Assembly: GCA_023435335.1 (NCBI GenBank)
Contig: JAEYRU010000024.1
Location: 1-8,966 of the forward strand
Direction: 5' to 3'
Origin: Pseudomonadota bacterium
GTDB lineage: Bacteria > Pseudomonadota > Alphaproteobacteria > Rhizobiales > Rhizobiaceae
DNA: 8,966 bases
The notes beneath the pieces are model-generated. The model made no database searches. It saw nothing but the letters and a program-made list of their open reading frames with translations, and was not told where the DNA came from. The position numbers were made by a program, and so were the translations under genes. This document shows positions 6,401 through 8,966 of this stretch, piece after piece. Position 1 is the stretch's first letter. Every line of letters starts with the position of its first letter.

Positions 6401-7720
6401 TCAAGACGATGGCGAGGAATTGGTTCCGTCGGCCTGCTGCGCGGATTGCGTCGCTTCGGCCGGCAGCGACAGCTCCACGGGTAACGGCGCCTGCGCCGAC
6501 ATGGGCGCGAAGCTCACCGTCTCGGCCGCCGGGACTGCCTCGGCGCGGATCGTGCGCCACAAGACGAAGGCGGCGTAGAGAAGGGCGATCGCAACCGCGA
6601 TATGGATGAAGGCGACGGTGCCGTAGAGAGCGGTCAGGAGTGTCCCGAGCCCGGGGACCAGGAGGCCCGAGAGCGACCACGCGAACAGCATGGTGCTCTG
6701 CAGCGTTACCATCTCTTCGCGCGAGGCCCGGTCGCTGGCGTGCGCGCTGGCGAGGGAGTAGATCGACTCGCTGGCCCCGTCCCAAACCATGTAGATGACG
6801 ATCAGAACGGCCAGCGTCGCCCCGTCCAGAAAGCCCGCCGCCAGCCCAAACAGCACGACAAGCAGCGCGGCAGCGATCAGCACGTAGCGGCGGTCCGTGC
6901 GGTCGGAAATCCAGCCGAACGGAATCTGCACGAAAAGCGTGCCGAGCGGCATGGCGAACATCAGCGTCGCCACTTCCTGCTGGCTGTAGCCCGAGGCAGT
7001 GGCGTGGATGGGCGCGAAGCCGGCGATCATCATCGAGAGGCCGCCGACGGCAAGCATGCCGGCGACGCCGACCGGCGAGATGCGCCAGGCGCGGACCAGT
7101 GCCAGCGAGGCGGTCTGCGGCGGAGGCGGCTGTGCCAGGCGGGTCATGCCGACAGGCAGGATCGCAAATGCCGCGAATGCGACCCCGAGCACCGGGGCTG
7201 TCGGGCCCGAGATGTCGATCCGGCCGAGCAGGAATGATCCGACGCCGAGGCCGACGATGTAGGCGACGTAGAAGATCGCCATCACGCGTCCGCGCACGGC
7301 ATTTGGGACGGCGTCGTTAAGCCAGCTCTGCGCGACGATGAACATGCCGCTGATGGCGAAGCCGTAGAGCACACGCGCCGCAAGCCATGAAGGAGGGTGG
7401 ACGCCGGCGGCGATGCCGGTGTTGGAAAGGATGATCAGCGCCGAGAAGATCATGAAGGCGCGGGCATGTCCCACGCGGCGCACCACACCGCCCGTGGTCA
7501 GGCAGGCGACCAGCCCGCCGGCCGCGAGAGCCGTCAGGATCGCTCCCGCCCAGGCCGGCGGGAATCCGGCGGCGCCGAGGCTCACCGGTATGTAGGCGAA
7601 CATCAGCCCGTTGCCGATGGCGGTAAGCGCAAGCGAGGCGATGATGGAGGTGACGGCGGCGCCGCTGGCGGATGCCTCGCGCGTTTCTGCTCGTCTGTCC
7701 GAGGCTGCGGAATCGTTCAT
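6401..7720 (-). CDS. Major facilitator superfamily transporter (YcaD-like)
   Basis: The 439-residue inner-membrane protein has 12 hydrophobic segments, near residues 24-45, 57-77, 88-104, 113-133, 147-166, 176-193, 215-236, 250-272, 279-298, 302-322, 343-364 and 369-389. MFS signatures are the basic loop GGVVRRVGHAR (77-87) between TM2 and TM3 and the matching GWISDRTDRR (269-278) between TM8 and TM9. The stretch QSWLNDAVPNAVRGRVMAIF (131-150) resembles the YcaD-like branch. The last 50 residues form a polar Ala/Pro/Ser-rich tail with no recognised motif. Substrate and direction of transport cannot be read from the sequence. ATG 7720 lacks a well-placed ribosome binding site (AGGAG is 15 nt upstream). 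It starts 71 bp after nadD and ends 50-68 bp before rsfS, interrupting a pair usually close together; this may be a lineage-specific insertion. Confidence 0.88.
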   Translation of the reverse strand: MNDSAASDRRAETREASASGAAVTSIIASLALTAIGNGLMFAYIPVSLGAAGFPPAWAGAILTALAAGGLVACLTTGGVVRRVGHARAFMIFSALIILSNTGIAAGVHPPSWLAARVLYGFAISGMFIVAQSWLNDAVPNAVRGRVMAIFYVAYIVGLGVGSFLLGRIDISGPTAPVLGVAFAAFAILPVGMTRLAQPPPPQTASLALVRAWRISPVGVAGMLAVGGLSMMIAGFAPIHATASGYSQQEVATLMFAMPLGTLFVQIPFGWISDRTDRRYVLIAAALLVVLFGLAAGFLDGATLAVLIVIYMVWDGASESIYSLASAHASDRASREEMVTLQSTMLFAWSLSGLLVPGLGTLLTALYGTVAFIHIAVAIALLYAAFVLWRTIRAEAVPAAETVSFAPMSAQAPLPVELSLPAEATQSAQQADGTNSSPSS

Positions 7721-7773
7721 CGTGCAGCGAGATTGCTCCTCCCTGCGGAGGCTCGCTTCGGCAAAAGCGACAT
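7717..7773 (-). other. Possible 18-codon leader ORF before the MFS gene
   Basis: An ATG at 7773 opens an 18-codon frame (MSLLPKRASAGRSNLAAR) whose TGA overlaps the MFS start codon as ATGA. No good ribosome binding site precedes it, so translation is unproven. If it is translated, it could couple ribosomes to the MFS gene, whose own Shine-Dalgarno is too distant. A random ORF of this size is quite possible. Confidence 0.2.
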
Positions 7774-7791
7774 GACGGTGGCGCTTTGCGT

Positions 7792-8415
7792 TCAGCCGCC
7801 GGCCGCCGCCCTCAGCTCCGTCGAGGAAAGCGAGGAACGCGGGCCATGGATGAATGTCCAGGCCGGGGGTCGGGTCCGGGCCAGCAGGCCGGCATGGGCC
7901 TCGTCCATGCGTGCATGGTCGAACGCCTTTGCCATGACCGAGGATAGGAAGGCCAGCGTTGCGCCCGGACGGTCGATGACGGCGATCGGAACGGACCGCG
8001 CGATATGCCGCCAGCGCTCCCAGCGGTGAAAATCGCGCAGGCTGTCCGCGCCCATTATCCAGACGAAATCGACGCCGGGATTGCGGGCCTGCACAAGGTC
8101 GATCGTGTCAGCCGAAAAGCGCAGACGGAACGACGCCTCGAAGGCGGTCACCTTGATGCGCGGATCGTGTGTAATCCTTTCGGACTGGGAGATGCGACGG
8201 CCAAGCGGCGCAAGTTCGCGCGTGCTCTTCAGCGGATTGCCCGGCGTCACCATCCACCAGAGCTGGTTGAGCCTCAGCCGGCGCAGGGCAATTTCGGCAA
8301 CCAGCGCGTGGCCGCCATGCGCAGGGTTGAAGGAGCCGCCGAACAGGCCGACGGCCATGCCCTTCTCGACATGGGGCATGCGCAGATAGCGGGCGGGAAC
8401 GAGGCCGTCGGCCAT
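7792..8415 (-). CDS. nadD: Nicotinate-nucleotide adenylyltransferase
   Basis: The 207-residue enzyme transfers AMP from ATP to nicotinate mononucleotide, giving deamido-NAD in NAD biosynthesis. The nucleotidyltransferase signature GLFGGSFNPAHGGH (23-36) contains the HxGH-type motif (His33, His36). Further family motifs are WWMVTPGNPLKS (53-64), FVWIMGADSLRDFHRWERW (117-135) and the C-terminal SSLSSTELR (194-202), corresponding to the ISSTxIR loop that binds ATP. ATG 8415 is chosen because GAGGTG (8425-8430) is 9 nt upstream; the in-frame GTG at 8427 lies inside that ribosome binding site. A later in-frame ATG (MPHVEKG, residue 13) is a possible alternative. It follows proA by 33 bp, so co-transcription is likely, the usual alphaproteobacterial arrangement. 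Confidence 0.96.
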   Translation of the reverse strand: MADGLVPARYLRMPHVEKGMAVGLFGGSFNPAHGGHALVAEIALRRLRLNQLWWMVTPGNPLKSTRELAPLGRRISQSERITHDPRIKVTAFEASFRLRFSADTIDLVQARNPGVDFVWIMGADSLRDFHRWERWRHIARSVPIAVIDRPGATLAFLSSVMAKAFDHARMDEAHAGLLARTRPPAWTFIHGPRSSLSSTELRAAAGG

Positions 8416-8448
8416 TTCAGGCCACACCTCGACGATGCGAGGCGATCA

Positions 8449-8966
8449 CTACGGCCTCACCTGTCCCGTTCCGCGCACGCGGTACTTGAAGGAGGTGAGC
8501 TGTTCGACACCGACCGGCCCTCTCGCATGCATGCGCCCGGTGGCGATGCCGATCTCGGCTCCCATGCCGAACTCCCCGCCGTCGGCGAACTGGGTGGAGG
8601 CATTGTGGAGCAGGATTGCCGAGTCCACCTCATCGAAGAAGCGCGCCACCGCCTTTTCATCCTCGGCGATGATCGCCTCGGTATGGTGCGATGAATAACG
8701 CTCGATGTGGTCGATCGCCCCACTGATGCCGTCCACCAGCTTCACCGAGATGATGGGGGCGAGGTATTCAGTGGTCCAGTCGGCCTCGGTCGCGGGCTTC
8801 GCGCCGGGGAAGAGCCGTCGCACTTCGTCGGTGGAGCGAATCTCGCAACCGGCCGCCGCCAACGCTTCGAGCACGGGCTTCAGATGGGTGTTGGCCACCG
8901 CGCGGTCCACGAGCAGCGTCTCGGCCGCACCACAGACCCCGACGCGGCGCATCTTCGCGTTGAGCG
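8449..8966 (-). CDS. proA: Gamma-glutamyl phosphate reductase, C-terminal part (partial)
   Basis: The gene runs off the right edge; 171 residues are visible of the usual 410-430. ProA reduces gamma-glutamyl phosphate to glutamate-5-semialdehyde with NADPH, the second step of proline synthesis. The first visible residues, NAKMRRVGVCGAAETLLVDR, carry the active-site cysteine of this aldehyde-dehydrogenase-fold family (codon at 8932-8934). The C-terminal half has EYLAPIISVKLVDG, the HNASTQFADGGEFGMGAEIG motif and HARGPVGVEQLTSFKY, all characteristic of ProA. The partner kinase gene proB is expected upstream, outside the window. It ends 33 bp before nadD in the same direction and heads the visible minus-strand series. 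Confidence 0.97.
   Translation of the reverse strand, partial: LNAKMRRVGVCGAAETLLVDRAVANTHLKPVLEALAAAGCEIRSTDEVRRLFPGAKPATEADWTTEYLAPIISVKLVDGISGAIDHIERYSSHHTEAIIAEDEKAVARFFDEVDSAILLHNASTQFADGGEFGMGAEIGIATGRMHARGPVGVEQLTSFKYRVRGTGQVRP

Noticed and set aside
7753..7770. Small inverted repeat (TCGCTT/AAGCGA, 6-bp stem) as a nadD terminator
   Set aside because: The stem is short and not followed by a U run on the minus strand; it is too weak to call.
8416..8427. GTG 8427 as the nadD start
   Set aside because: It falls inside the GAGGTG ribosome binding site that serves the ATG at 8415.
1..8966. CRISPR arrays, insertion sequences, tRNA/rRNA genes, phage genes or defence systems
   Set aside because: No repeat-spacer pattern, transposase or integrase motif, tRNA-like fold or defence domain was seen; the window is filled by recognisable chromosomal genes.

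Overview
This is a high-GC window from an alphaproteobacterial chromosome. The best guess is order Hyphomicrobiales (Rhizobiales), near the Mesorhizobium/Phyllobacteriaceae group. The guess rests on rhizobial-looking protein sequences (ATP synthase epsilon C-terminus, RppH, the divergent polysaccharide deacetylase, NadD) and on gene order; it is inference, since no search was run.

Plus strand (1-809): the last 48 codons of the F1Fo ATP synthase epsilon subunit (atpC) end the atp operon at a textbook intrinsic terminator. A monocistronic gene for an exported Cu/Zn superoxide dismutase (sodC) follows. It stops 10 bp from the end of the convergent rppH gene.

Minus strand (820-8966, read right to left): one long co-directional series runs proA (its C-terminal 171 residues are in the window), nadD, a 12-TM MFS transporter, rsfS, rlmH, an EnvC-like murein hydrolase activator, the periplasmic protease ctpA, a divergent polysaccharide deacetylase (YibQ/PF04748 family) and rppH. 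It mixes proline and NAD biosynthesis, ribosome control and modification (RsfS, RlmH), cell-envelope remodelling (EnvC-like, CtpA, YibQ-like) and mRNA 5'-end processing (RppH). Apart from the MFS gene, this resembles the conserved alphaproteobacterial order. In E. coli the envC-yibQ and rsfS-rlmH pairs are also adjacent.

No rRNA, tRNA, CRISPR array, insertion sequence, prophage or attachment site is visible, and no gene-free stretch exceeds about 110 bases. I found no new multi-gene system. The points most worth a second look are a perfect 12-bp hairpin between ctpA and the deacetylase gene, the GG-for-DD change at the deacetylase metal site, the zinc-ligand-free EnvC-like protein next to it, the MFS gene inside the nadD-rsfS cluster with a possible 18-codon leader ORF, and the shortened metal loop of SodC.
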